From assembly GCA_002371315.1 (NCBI GenBank), contig DFHL01000070.1:2301-19187 (forward strand): 16,887 bases of DNA, given 5' to 3'. Within the stretch, counting starts at the first letter, position 1. Each line of letters opens with the position of its first letter. Shown in pieces: positions 5,679 through 13,091 of the stretch. The position numbers were made by a program, and so were the translations under genes. Origin of the DNA: Bacteroidales bacterium UBA3724. GTDB lineage: Bacteria; Bacteroidota; Bacteroidia; Bacteroidales; P3. The notes beneath the pieces were generated by a model. The model was not told the DNA's origin. It saw only the letters and a list, made by a program, of their open reading frames with translations, and did no database searches.

Positions 5679-8243
5679 TCAGAAGAGGACCGTAAGCTTG
5701 AGGTTCAACTGGCGGGCCGTGAGGAAGTTGGGGACAGGATAGTACTGGTTGTTGTAGTCGGCCACCCAGGTGTAGGACACCACGTTGTTGTAGTCGAAGA
5801 GATTGAAGACCTCGACCGAGACGAGGATGTCGTCAATCCAGCGCATCAGGCGGCTGTTTTTCAGCCTTTCGAAGCGCGACAGCTGTATGGTGTTGCCCCA
5901 ATCGACGCGCAGATAGGTCGGATAGGTGTCGCCAGCGGCAAAGTAACGCTGGCCCGGGAAGGCATAGGGCAGTCCGCTGGCGGCGATGAAATTGAGCGAC
6001 ATACGCCAGAAGGGGATGTTGGGCACATAGTCCTGCAGGAAGATTTTGAAGCTGAGCAGCTGGTCGGTGGGGCGCGCGCTCCATCCGCGGTCGTCGCCCA
6101 GTATGTCCCGCTGCGCCGTCATCAGCGACAGCGATGCCCACGACTCGAGGCCTTCGACAAACTCGCCGCTGAGGCGTAGCGAGAGGCCTGCGGCGCGGCC
6201 CACGGCGTCGCCCACAGCATCGTAGCGCACGCGCAGGTTGTCGATGCGGTAGGTGATTAAATTGGTTACATATTTATAATAAAGATCGGCGGTGAACTTG
6301 AAGGGCCGGTCGTTGATGCGCAGGTTCCAGTCGGCGGTGCCCATAGCCTGATAGGAGTGCTGGGTGGGGACAGCGTGGTTGAGGGTGCCGTCGTCGAAGC
6401 GGTATTCGCGGTAGAACGGGGCCTGGCTGTAGATGCCTGCGGCGAGGCGGAAAAGGATGTCGTGTTCCCATTTGGGCCTGTAGTTCAGGCTGATGCGCGG
6501 TGAAAGGAAAATATCGCGGTTGTGCGGCGACGAGACGTCGAAGGCCGTGGCGACGCCATAGTTGGAGGCGTTGCCGGCCAGATTGTCGCCAGTGAAGTCG
6601 ATGTCGTAGCCCGTCAGGCGGAGGCCGCCAACCAGCGAGAAGAGGTCGCCGCGGTCGGTATAGAGGTCGACGTTGCGCTGAACGAAGGCCGAAAGGCGCA
6701 GCGTCGACACCCAGTGGTTGGCGCGGCAAAACTGCTGAAGCACAGGCGTAAGGGGACGGTTGGCCGTGTCGCCGGGCTGCGGGATGACCGTCGGCATTGC
6801 GTAGCCCGCCGAGTCGACCCACTTCCATTCGCGCATACGGTCGCGCACCTGCTCGTACTGCACCTTGAGGCCCCAGTCCCAGTTGCCGAGCCGCGCATAG
6901 TGGCGCCCCCGCAGCTCGGACGAGAAGATATTGGTCGCCAAGCTATTGCGCGCGTGCTCGTGGAATGAGCCTATGCCGCGGTCGAAGCGTTCGGGCTGGC
7001 CGTCGTCGCCGATGTTGCCGACGTTGAGCTCGTAGAGCATAAACTGGCTGAGGATGTCGTACTGTTCGGTTTCGCGGTTGGACTGGAAGGAGGTGGTCCA
7101 GCGCAGGCGCAGGTCGTCGCTGGGATGCCAGTCGGCGGTCAGCGCGGCCAGGCCGGTGCGGTAGCTGTCGCGCTCCTGGCCTTCGTAGTATACCTCGAAC
7201 TGCATCACCTCCTGCCATCCGCCGAAGGTGGTGGTCTGGCTGTCGGGGATGAGGCCATAGATGTTTTGCGAGGCAATGGCAAAGAACTGCAGGTCAAGCT
7301 TGTCGCTGGCGCGATAGGACATCACGGCCTGCAGGTCGGTGTAGGAGGTGGTGTAGTTGCCCTTGGTGTCGAGCGAATTGAAGATGTAGCGGTTGGAGTG
7401 CTGGCGCAGTCCCAGCGAGTAGGCCATCCGGCTGCCCAGCCCCCCTTTGAGCGAGAGCGATGCGCCGAGGAACGAGGCCGAGGCGTGGCCCTGCAGGTCG
7501 TGGAAGAGGCGCTGCGCCGAGTCGGCGCTGTTGTATGGCAGGCCGTAGCTGATGTCGAGCACCGAGGCCATACGGTCGCCGTAGGTGGCGTCGAATCCGC
7601 CGGGCGAGAACATAATGTTGTCGACCATATCGGGGTTGATGATCGAGGTTCCCTCCTGCTGCCCGTTGCGCACAAGCATCGGGCGATAGACCTCTACATT
7701 GTTGATATAGATGAGGTTCTCGTCGAACGAGCCGCCGCGCACCGAATACTGCGACGACATCTCGTTGTTGGAGCTGACGTCGGGCAGCGTCTTGAGGAGC
7801 GACTCGACGCCAGCTTGGGGCCCGACGTTGTTTTCGACCTGCTCCATACGTATGGTTGTGAACGTGTTGCTGCGCGAACGCTCGTCGCTGACGGTGACGG
7901 GGCCGAGCTGTGTGGCCTGGCGCGAGAGGACGAAATCAAGCTGGCGCGTGCCGGCCGTGACGGTGATCAGCGTGTCGATGGTGGCAAAGCCCGAGTAGCG
8001 GACGCTGAGGCGCACCGCGCTGTCGGCTGGGAGCGAAAGCGTGTAGCGGCCCTTCTCGTCGGTCACGGCGCCGCGCACCGGGTCGAGGCTGACGGCAGCG
8101 ACGGTGGCATAGTGGAGCGCATTGCCCGAGGCGTCGCTGACGCGGCCGCGCAGCGTCGCCGCCTGTTGCGCACCAAGGGCAAAAGGCAGCAGCAGAAGCG
8201 CCGTCACAAGCATTCGTTTGATAAGGTCAGGACCGTTTTTCAT
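5679..8243 (-). CDS. TonB-dependent outer-membrane receptor
   Basis: An 854-residue outer-membrane receptor. A signal peptide with hydrophobic MLVTALLLLPFALGA ends in a predicted Ala|Gln cleavage. A carboxypeptidase-regulatory-like beta-sandwich follows (about 29-110; LRGRVSDASGNALHYATV). The plug domain (about 110-245) contains LLKTLPDVSSNNEMSSQYSV, VRGGSFDENLIYINNVEVY and FSPGGFDATYGDRMASVLD. The rest is beta-barrel, ending LNLKLTVLF with the terminal Phe used for barrel assembly. It would import a ligand across the outer membrane using TonB energy. No SusD-like lipoprotein is next to it, so it is not a standard SusC/D glycan pair; the ligand is unknown. The start could also be the Met 10 codons downstream (MLVTALLL), which leaves a shorter n-region. 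It is divergent from a secreted-protein pair with 91 bp between start codons. Confidence 0.93.
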   Translation of the reverse strand: MKNGPDLIKRMLVTALLLLPFALGAQQAATLRGRVSDASGNALHYATVAAVSLDPVRGAVTDEKGRYTLSLPADSAVRLSVRYSGFATIDTLITVTAGTRQLDFVLSRQATQLGPVTVSDERSRSNTFTTIRMEQVENNVGPQAGVESLLKTLPDVSSNNEMSSQYSVRGGSFDENLIYINNVEVYRPMLVRNGQQEGTSIINPDMVDNIMFSPGGFDATYGDRMASVLDISYGLPYNSADSAQRLFHDLQGHASASFLGASLSLKGGLGSRMAYSLGLRQHSNRYIFNSLDTKGNYTTSYTDLQAVMSYRASDKLDLQFFAIASQNIYGLIPDSQTTTFGGWQEVMQFEVYYEGQERDSYRTGLAALTADWHPSDDLRLRWTTSFQSNRETEQYDILSQFMLYELNVGNIGDDGQPERFDRGIGSFHEHARNSLATNIFSSELRGRHYARLGNWDWGLKVQYEQVRDRMREWKWVDSAGYAMPTVIPQPGDTANRPLTPVLQQFCRANHWVSTLRLSAFVQRNVDLYTDRGDLFSLVGGLRLTGYDIDFTGDNLAGNASNYGVATAFDVSSPHNRDIFLSPRISLNYRPKWEHDILFRLAAGIYSQAPFYREYRFDDGTLNHAVPTQHSYQAMGTADWNLRINDRPFKFTADLYYKYVTNLITYRIDNLRVRYDAVGDAVGRAAGLSLRLSGEFVEGLESWASLSLMTAQRDILGDDRGWSARPTDQLLSFKIFLQDYVPNIPFWRMSLNFIAASGLPYAFPGQRYFAAGDTYPTYLRVDWGNTIQLSRFERLKNSRLMRWIDDILVSVEVFNLFDYNNVVSYTWVADYNNQYYPVPNFLTARQLNLKLTVLF

Positions 8244-8334
8244 CCACCGATTAACGGCAAAGGCAAATCTTTATTGTTAGGAATACAATAATTTTAAAAC
8301 ATTGTGCGTTATTGTGGCAAAAAATGAACCGTAT
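8244..8334. promoter_or_regulatory. Divergent intergenic region between the TonB receptor and the secreted-protein pair
   Basis: This 91-bp AT-rich spacer must hold promoters for both directions. Near-consensus -7 elements are visible: AAGATTTG on the minus strand (8264-8271) and TAATTTTA on the plus strand (8289-8296), each one base off TAnnTTTG. Neither has a TTTG at the ideal -33 distance. The short spacing suggests shared control of the two transcription units, but no operator can be named. Confidence 0.35.
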
Positions 8335-8832
8335 ATGAAACAATGGCTTCTCGTCATACTGCTGAGTGCCGCAGGCTTGGGCGCAAGTGCGCAGGGCCTG
8401 TCGCTCACATTCACGTCGGTGACCGACGCAAAATTTTTCGTCTACCTCAACGGCACCCTGCAGAACGAGCGCTCGTCGGGGATGGTGACCGTCAACGGGC
8501 TGGAGGAGAAGGAGTACCACTTCCGCATAGTCATCGACGACCCCTTTGAGGTGGCCGTGACACGCACCATCAAGCCCGATGCCAAGCACAGCGAATACAC
8601 GGTGCAGTTCAACGCCGTGCGCGAGCGGGTGTACCTGAAGCCGGCGGCGGCACCGTCGCGACGCCAGGCGGAGGACAATAACCTGTGGGTTCCGCAGGAC
8701 AACGGCGGCAGCGCCGAGCAGAGCACCGCCGCGCCGGAAAAGGCAAAAACCACGCTGCGCCGCGCCCAGGCCGGGGACACGGCGACACAGCGCATACTGA
8801 ACCACCTGAGGACGCAGACGCTGGAAGAATAG
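8335..8832 (+). CDS. Secreted protein of unknown function
   Basis: A 165-residue exported protein with no function I can name. MKQWLLVILLSAAGLGASAQ is a clear signal peptide with an Ala|Gln cleavage site, so the ATG at 8335 is preferred over the upstream in-frame ATG at 8302, which would bury the signal. Residues about 21-100 look like a compact beta domain (LTFTSVTDAKFFVYLNGTLQ, then VTVNGLEEKEYHFRIVIDD). It resembles the N-terminal domains of other Bacteroidetes exported proteins that use 'FxVxLNGxxQN' strands. Residues about 100-165 are polar, Ala/Gln/Arg-rich and probably disordered. It lies 54 nt before the MORN-repeat gene on the same strand, so the two are likely co-transcribed and may act together in the periplasm or at the cell surface. 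Confidence 0.75.
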   Translation: MKQWLLVILLSAAGLGASAQGLSLTFTSVTDAKFFVYLNGTLQNERSSGMVTVNGLEEKEYHFRIVIDDPFEVAVTRTIKPDAKHSEYTVQFNAVRERVYLKPAAAPSRRQAEDNNLWVPQDNGGSAEQSTAAPEKAKTTLRRAQAGDTATQRILNHLRTQTLEE

Positions 8833-8886
8833 GTCCCGGCAACGCCACAAAAGAAACGAAACAGGAAAACGAACATCACAAGCAAT

Positions 8887-9912
8887 ATGAAACTGAAGAT
8901 TATCGCACTGGCAATGCTGTGTATGGCATTTGCCGCAAACGCACAGAACCGCATCGACAACCAGGGACGCCGCCAAGGGCACTGGATCAAGACCGACAAG
9001 GACGGCAGCCGCATCTTTGAGGGCGACTTTGTCGACGGCAAGGAGACCGGCACCTTCAACTACTACTACCCCGACGGGACGCTGAAGATCCGCAACACCT
9101 TCACCGTCCCCGGCCGCTACTGCACCCACGAGGCCTACGACCAGAAGGGGCACCTGCTGGCGTCGGGCTTCTACAACCAGAAGAACCGCGACGGGGAATG
9201 GAAATTCTATAACGCCGAGGGCAAACTCATCAAATCGGCCTCGTACAAAATGGGCGTCAAGGACGGTGCCCACATCATCTACGACAGGAACGGCGACACG
9301 GTAGAGGTGGCCTACTGGCAAGACAACCGCCGCCACGGCCGCTGGTGGAAACGCATAGGCGAAAAGGGCCACATTTCAGGCCGCTACGAGAAGGGCCTGA
9401 TGCAAGGCCGGCTGGCCGAATATGACGGCGAAGGCCGCCTGGTGCGCGAAGGCAACTACAAGGACGGCGCAAAACACGGCGCCTATCGCCACTACGAAAA
9501 CGGCACCTGCACCGTCGACGAAATGTGGCAAGAAGGCACGCTGGCCGAACGCAAGATACTGATCCACACCGCCAACGGCACAGTGTGGCAGTCCATTTTC
9601 GGCATCGCCTACTTTATGCCCAAGGGGCAGAACGGCACGACGATATACCTGAACGACGACGGCGCCAAGCTGGCCAGCAGCGATGCCTTTGAAAGCATCA
9701 GCGAGCGTGTGGGCCACGAAAACTTCGTGATCATCGACCGCAAGGCACGCGTAATGGCCAACACCGGCAGCATTGCCGGCATCACCAAGGACGCCGACGG
9801 ACGCGAGACCCTCGACCTGCAGCCACGGCCGCCGTTCACCATCTTCCCCGACGAGGAGTGCATCAAGATGGTACGCTCGCTGCAGCGCGTAGATGAGCTC
9901 GACGAGCAATAA
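8887..9912 (+). CDS. Secreted MORN_2-repeat protein (YwqK-like)
   Basis: A 341-residue exported protein. Signal peptide MKLKIIALAMLCMAFAANA is followed by Gln. Residues about 25-225 hold roughly seven copies of a 22-24 residue MORN_2-type repeat, with cores such as EGDFVDGKETGTFNYYYPDG, DGEWKFYNAEGKLIKSASY and EGNYKDGAKHGAYRHYENG. Residues about 226-341 are not repeat-like (GTTIYLNDDGAKLASSDAF, then PFTIFPDEECIKMVRSLQ) and I do not recognise them. Automated annotation often labels such proteins 'YwqK family antitoxin', but no toxin gene is nearby and the protein is exported, so a structural or binding role is more likely. It is probably co-transcribed with the gene 54 nt upstream. Its TAA overlaps the U-run of the terminator of the opposing small RNA candidate. 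Confidence 0.85.
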   Translation: MKLKIIALAMLCMAFAANAQNRIDNQGRRQGHWIKTDKDGSRIFEGDFVDGKETGTFNYYYPDGTLKIRNTFTVPGRYCTHEAYDQKGHLLASGFYNQKNRDGEWKFYNAEGKLIKSASYKMGVKDGAHIIYDRNGDTVEVAYWQDNRRHGRWWKRIGEKGHISGRYEKGLMQGRLAEYDGEGRLVREGNYKDGAKHGAYRHYENGTCTVDEMWQEGTLAERKILIHTANGTVWQSIFGIAYFMPKGQNGTTIYLNDDGAKLASSDAFESISERVGHENFVIIDRKARVMANTGSIAGITKDADGRETLDLQPRPPFTIFPDEECIKMVRSLQRVDELDEQ

Positions 9913-9942
9913 AAAAAACCAGGACGTTACCACAACGTCCTG
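9911..9942 (-). terminator. Intrinsic terminator of the candidate small RNA
   Basis: On the minus strand, CAGGACGTT pairs perfectly with AACGTCCTG across a 5-nt loop (9920-9942). After GG, eight consecutive T follow (plus-strand A-run 9911-9918). The T-run overlaps the TAA of the MORN gene. Read on the plus strand, the hairpin has no T-tract, so it would not be a good terminator for the MORN mRNA. Confidence 0.8.
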
Positions 9943-10020
9943 ATTCACATTAAACACTATTACAAAATCCAAATTATTACGAAAGCCTATTCTATTGGTG
10001 AACTCTTTCGCTGAATTCAG
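9911..10020 (-). ncRNA. Candidate small RNA (~105-110 nt), unannotated
   Basis: The minus strand carries a complete small transcription unit. A consensus promoter (10024-10054) predicts a start near 10018-10021. A 9-bp stem followed by eight T ends it at 9911-9942. Between them the RNA would have the palindrome CTGAATTCAG at its 5' end (10011-10020) and a CGAAAG/CTTTCG stem (9980-9985 with 10005-10010). An AU-rich single-stranded stretch (about 9943-9979) follows before the terminator. No open frame longer than a few codons exists in it: the only ATG (in AATGTGAA) is followed directly by TGA. The RNA is antisense to the 3' untranslated region of the MORN-repeat gene and divergent from mtaB. 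I do not recognise a known RNA family. Confidence 0.6.
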
Positions 10021-10244
10021 TTGCAAAAATACGAACATTCTGAAAACCGACAAAGAAAAAAAACAAAAAAAGCGCAAAGCATTCCTTAAAGAAAACTATA
10101 TCAGAAAAATAATGTCCGACATTTTTTTTGATTTTTTGCCAAACATACAGCAAAATCGTCATTTACGAGAATAAAAAAAGGCTTTTTTTAAGAAAACTCA
10201 CATCAAAAAAACGCAAAACCAGACACAGGAAAAGCTACAATAAT
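9913..10244. other. 332-bp intergenic region between the MORN gene and mtaB
   Basis: The left part (9913-10054) holds the minus-strand small RNA unit. The right part (10055-10244) is very A/T-rich. It has a short hairpin AATGT-CCG-ACATT (10111-10123) followed by T-tracts, which is a weak terminator-like element in the plus direction. No clear TAnnTTTG element for mtaB was found. An AGGA at 10227-10230 lies ahead of the mtaB start. Confidence 0.6.
10024..10054 (-). promoter_or_regulatory. Consensus Bacteroidetes promoter of the candidate small RNA
   Basis: Read on the minus strand, TTTG (10054-10051) is followed by exactly 19 nt and then TATTTTTG (10031-10024). Both elements and the spacing fit the Bacteroidetes primary sigma-factor consensus, TTTG-N19-TAnnTTTG, without a mismatch. 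This is the best promoter match found in the window. Confidence 0.75.
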
Positions 10245-11540
10245 ATGACCATAGCCTCCCACACCTTGGGGTGTAAACTAAACTTTGCCGAAACATCCGA
10301 CCTTGTCAGGAAGTTCACCCTTGCCGGCTGGAAACAGACCGAGTTCGAGAGCCACGCCGACCTCTATGTCATCAACACCTGCACCGTCACATCCATAGCC
10401 GAAAAGAAATGCCGCAACGCCATACGCCAGGCCATCTCCAACAATCCTGACGCCATAATCGCCGTGATAGGCTGCTTTGCGCAGAACGCTGCCGACGAGA
10501 TTGCCGGCATCGAAGGGGTCGACATCATCCTCGGCAACGACCGCAAGCACGACCTGCTGCATTATGTCAACAAGCTGCTCGAGGAAAGGACAGAGCCCAA
10601 AAGCCAGCGTCCGACCGCCATCGAGCACAACGAAGCCCGCTCGTTCCACATAGCCTACTCGCACGCCGACCGCACCCGCACATTCTTCAAGGTGCAGGAC
10701 GGATGCGACTATTTCTGCACCTACTGCGCCATTCCGTTCGCCCGCGGACGCTCGCGCAGCGCCACAGTGGCCGAGACTATCGAGGTGGCCCGCCAGATTG
10801 CCACAAGCGGCGCCAAAGAGGTGGTCCTGACCGGAGTAAACACCGGCACATTTGGACAAAACAACGGCGAGACATTCCTCGACCTCATTAAAGCCCTCGA
10901 CACTGTCGAAGGCATTGAGCGCTACCGCATTTCGAGCATCGAGCCCAACCTGCTGACCGACGACATACTGCGTTTCGTGGCCTCGTCGCGCGCCTTTCTG
11001 CCGCACTTCCACATACCGCTCCAGGCCGGGAGCGACAAGGTGCTGCGCCTGATGCACCGCCGCTACGACACCGCCTTCTATGCCGACCTGCTGGGCCGCA
11101 TCAAGGCACTGATGCCCGACGCCTGCATCGCCGCCGACATTATGGTCGGCTTCAACGGCGAGACCGACGACGAGTTCGAGCGTGTGCTCCAATATGTTGA
11201 CAGCCTGCCCATTTCCTACCTGCACGTCTTCACCTTCAGCGAGCGGCCCAACACCGCCGCCCTGCGGCTCGGCGAACGCATCCCCGTCCACCATCGACGC
11301 GAGCATAGCCGACAGATGCAGGCCCTCTCCGACCGCAAGAAAAGCCAGTTCTACCGCGAACAGCAAGGAACCACGCGGCCTGTACTGTGGGAAAGCGACG
11401 TCAAGGAGGGGAAAATGTATGGTTTTACCGACAACTACATACGTGTGCGCCGCCAGGCCGACACATCGCTGGTCAACACCATCACGCCTTTCAGCCTCGA
11501 AAAACTGGCCGAAGACGACGAAGTGTTTGAAAATTGTTAA
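10245..11540 (+). CDS. mtaB: tRNA t6A37 methylthiotransferase MtaB
   Basis: A 431-residue radical-SAM methylthiotransferase. It adds a methylthio group to C2 of N6-threonylcarbamoyladenosine at position 37 of ANN-decoding tRNAs. The N-terminal UPF0004 domain starts HTLGCKLNFAETSD and carries the three auxiliary-cluster cysteines Cys10, Cys46 and Cys77. The radical-SAM motif is GCDYFCTYC (Cys154, Cys158, Cys161), followed by PFARGRSRSA, typical of MtaB rather than MiaB or RimO. A C-terminal TRAM-like region follows (about 370-431). The frame remains open upstream to 10128, but those residues are Lys/Arg-rich and unconserved, and MTIASHTLGC at 10245 is the family start; an AGGA lies 14 nt upstream. 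It stands alone between the small RNA region and the purF-like gene. Confidence 0.93.
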   Translation: MTIASHTLGCKLNFAETSDLVRKFTLAGWKQTEFESHADLYVINTCTVTSIAEKKCRNAIRQAISNNPDAIIAVIGCFAQNAADEIAGIEGVDIILGNDRKHDLLHYVNKLLEERTEPKSQRPTAIEHNEARSFHIAYSHADRTRTFFKVQDGCDYFCTYCAIPFARGRSRSATVAETIEVARQIATSGAKEVVLTGVNTGTFGQNNGETFLDLIKALDTVEGIERYRISSIEPNLLTDDILRFVASSRAFLPHFHIPLQAGSDKVLRLMHRRYDTAFYADLLGRIKALMPDACIAADIMVGFNGETDDEFERVLQYVDSLPISYLHVFTFSERPNTAALRLGERIPVHHRREHSRQMQALSDRKKSQFYREQQGTTRPVLWESDVKEGKMYGFTDNYIRVRRQADTSLVNTITPFSLEKLAEDDEVFENC

Positions 11541-11581
11541 AAAAATATACGCCCTATCAGCGACACAAATAAAGAAATTCG

Positions 11582-11589
11582 TAATTTTG
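11582..11589 (+). promoter_or_regulatory. -7 element of the purF-like gene
   Basis: TAATTTTG matches TAnnTTTG exactly and is followed by CAC, as in other genes of this window. It lies 53 nt before the start codon, with an AT-rich leader. No TTTG is present at the ideal -33 position, so only half of the consensus is seen. Confidence 0.55.
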
Positions 11590-11642
11590 CACTTTAAAAA
11601 AATTCAATATATATCAATTATCATTTTAAAAAACAATAAATT

Positions 11643-13085
11643 ATGAGCGGACTATTTGGCGTTGTAACCAAAAACCCCTGCGTTACCGACCTTTTTTACG
11701 GTACCGACTACCATTCACACCTCGGCACACGCCGTGCCGGCATCAGCACCATCGACAACGGCGTGATGCATCTCAACATTCACAACATCCAGAATTCGTA
11801 CTTCCGTACCAAGTTCTCAGACGACTTGCACGAGATGGCCGGAGATATGGGCATCGGCGTCATCAGCGACACCGACCCGCAGCCTATCGTCGTCAATTCG
11901 CACCTGGGTCGTTTCGCTGTCTGCACCGTAAGCAAAATCAACAATATGGACGAGCTCGAGAAGCTCTGCCTTGAGCAGCACCAGCAGTTCACCGAACTCA
12001 GTATGGGCGGCACCAACCCCACCGAGCTCGTGGCTCTGCTCATCACCCAGGGCAAGGATTTTGCCGACGGCATCAAGAATGTCTACCGCCACGTCAAAGG
12101 AAGCGTTTCGATGCTCATCCTCACCGAGAAAGGCATCATCGCCGCACGCGACTATCTGGGCCGCACGCCCCTCGTCATCGGCCGCCGAGGCACCGACTAC
12201 GCCATCGCTTCCGAAAGCCACTCATACATCAACATCGGATTCCAGACCGTCCGCTACGTAGGCCCCGGCGAAGCTGTGATGGTGACCCACGACGGCCTCA
12301 GCCAGCTCATCGCCCCCAACGACAAGATGCAGATATGCTCCTTCCTGTGGATCTACTACGGCTACCCGGTGGCACAATACGAGGACATCAACGCCGAAGA
12401 GGTGCGCTACCAACTCGGTCTTGCGATGGGCCACAACGACGACATCGAGGCCGACTTTGTATCGGCCATCCCCGACTCGGGCATAGGTATGGCCCTGGGC
12501 TATTCGGCCGGCAAAGGCATACCCTACAAGCGCGGCATACTGAAATACACTCCCACCTGGTCGCGCAGCTTTATGCCCGTCAACCAGGAATCGCGCAACC
12601 TCGTCGCCAAGATGAAACTGATTCCCAGCCGCAAAGTGCTCGAAGGCAAAGATGTGGTCTTCTGCGACGACTCCATCGTCCGCGGCACCCAGCTGCGCGA
12701 TCAGGTCAAAATGCTCTACGAGTCTGGCGTAAAGCACATCCACATCCGCATCAGCTGCCCACCGCTTGTCCACGGATGCACCTTCCTCAACTTCTCCGCC
12801 TCCAAGAACGATATGGAACTCATAGCCCGACGCTGCATCGAGGAACTCGAAGGCGGCCAGATACGCAACCTCGAAGCCTACCGCGACAGCACGACCCAGC
12901 AGTATGCCGCAATGGTCGAAAAGATACGCCAGCACGTGGGTGTCGACACTCTCAAATTCAACGACCTGAGCGCCGTATGCAATGCCATCGGACTGCCCAA
13001 GAGCCAAGTATGCACCCACTGTTTTGACGGGTCAAGCTACGACATCGGCAGCCCCGACATCAACCAACTTTCGATGAACATCTGA
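11643..13085 (+). CDS. PurF-like amidophosphoribosyltransferase with Ser at the nucleophile position
   Basis: A 480-residue protein with the glutamine amidotransferase plus phosphoribosyltransferase layout of PurF, the first committed enzyme of purine synthesis. Normal PurF begins (M)CG(I/V)FG, where Cys is the N-terminal nucleophile. This one begins MSGLFGVV, so that residue is Ser. The phosphoribosyl-diphosphate loop VVFCDDSIVRGTQL (338-351) is intact. Cys232, Cys379, Cys457 and Cys460 (VCTHCFDG) line up with the four Fe-S ligands of the B. subtilis enzyme, as I recall them. From memory, Bacteroides genomes carry a second PurF homologue starting MGGFFG beside a normal one, and this belongs to that lineage. 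It may use ammonia, be regulatory, or act through the Ser. It is probably co-transcribed with the gene 6 nt downstream. Confidence 0.85.
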   Translation: MSGLFGVVTKNPCVTDLFYGTDYHSHLGTRRAGISTIDNGVMHLNIHNIQNSYFRTKFSDDLHEMAGDMGIGVISDTDPQPIVVNSHLGRFAVCTVSKINNMDELEKLCLEQHQQFTELSMGGTNPTELVALLITQGKDFADGIKNVYRHVKGSVSMLILTEKGIIAARDYLGRTPLVIGRRGTDYAIASESHSYINIGFQTVRYVGPGEAVMVTHDGLSQLIAPNDKMQICSFLWIYYGYPVAQYEDINAEEVRYQLGLAMGHNDDIEADFVSAIPDSGIGMALGYSAGKGIPYKRGILKYTPTWSRSFMPVNQESRNLVAKMKLIPSRKVLEGKDVVFCDDSIVRGTQLRDQVKMLYESGVKHIHIRISCPPLVHGCTFLNFSASKNDMELIARRCIEELEGGQIRNLEAYRDSTTQQYAAMVEKIRQHVGVDTLKFNDLSAVCNAIGLPKSQVCTHCFDGSSYDIGSPDINQLSMNI

Positions 13086-13091
13086 CAAAAG

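Noticed and set aside
8302..8334. Upstream ATG at 8302 for the small secreted protein
   Set aside because: It would place eleven residues ahead of an otherwise ideal signal peptide; the ATG at 8335 is preferred.
8887..9912. Antitoxin of a toxin-antitoxin pair, suggested by the YwqK-like repeats
   Set aside because: The protein has a signal peptide and the neighbour is another exported protein; no toxin-like gene is adjacent.
10105..10129. Terminator-like hairpin AATGT-CCG-ACATT with T8
   Set aside because: The stem is only 5 bp of mostly A-T pairs in a very A/T-rich stretch, so it could arise by chance; it is noted in the intergenic entry but not called.
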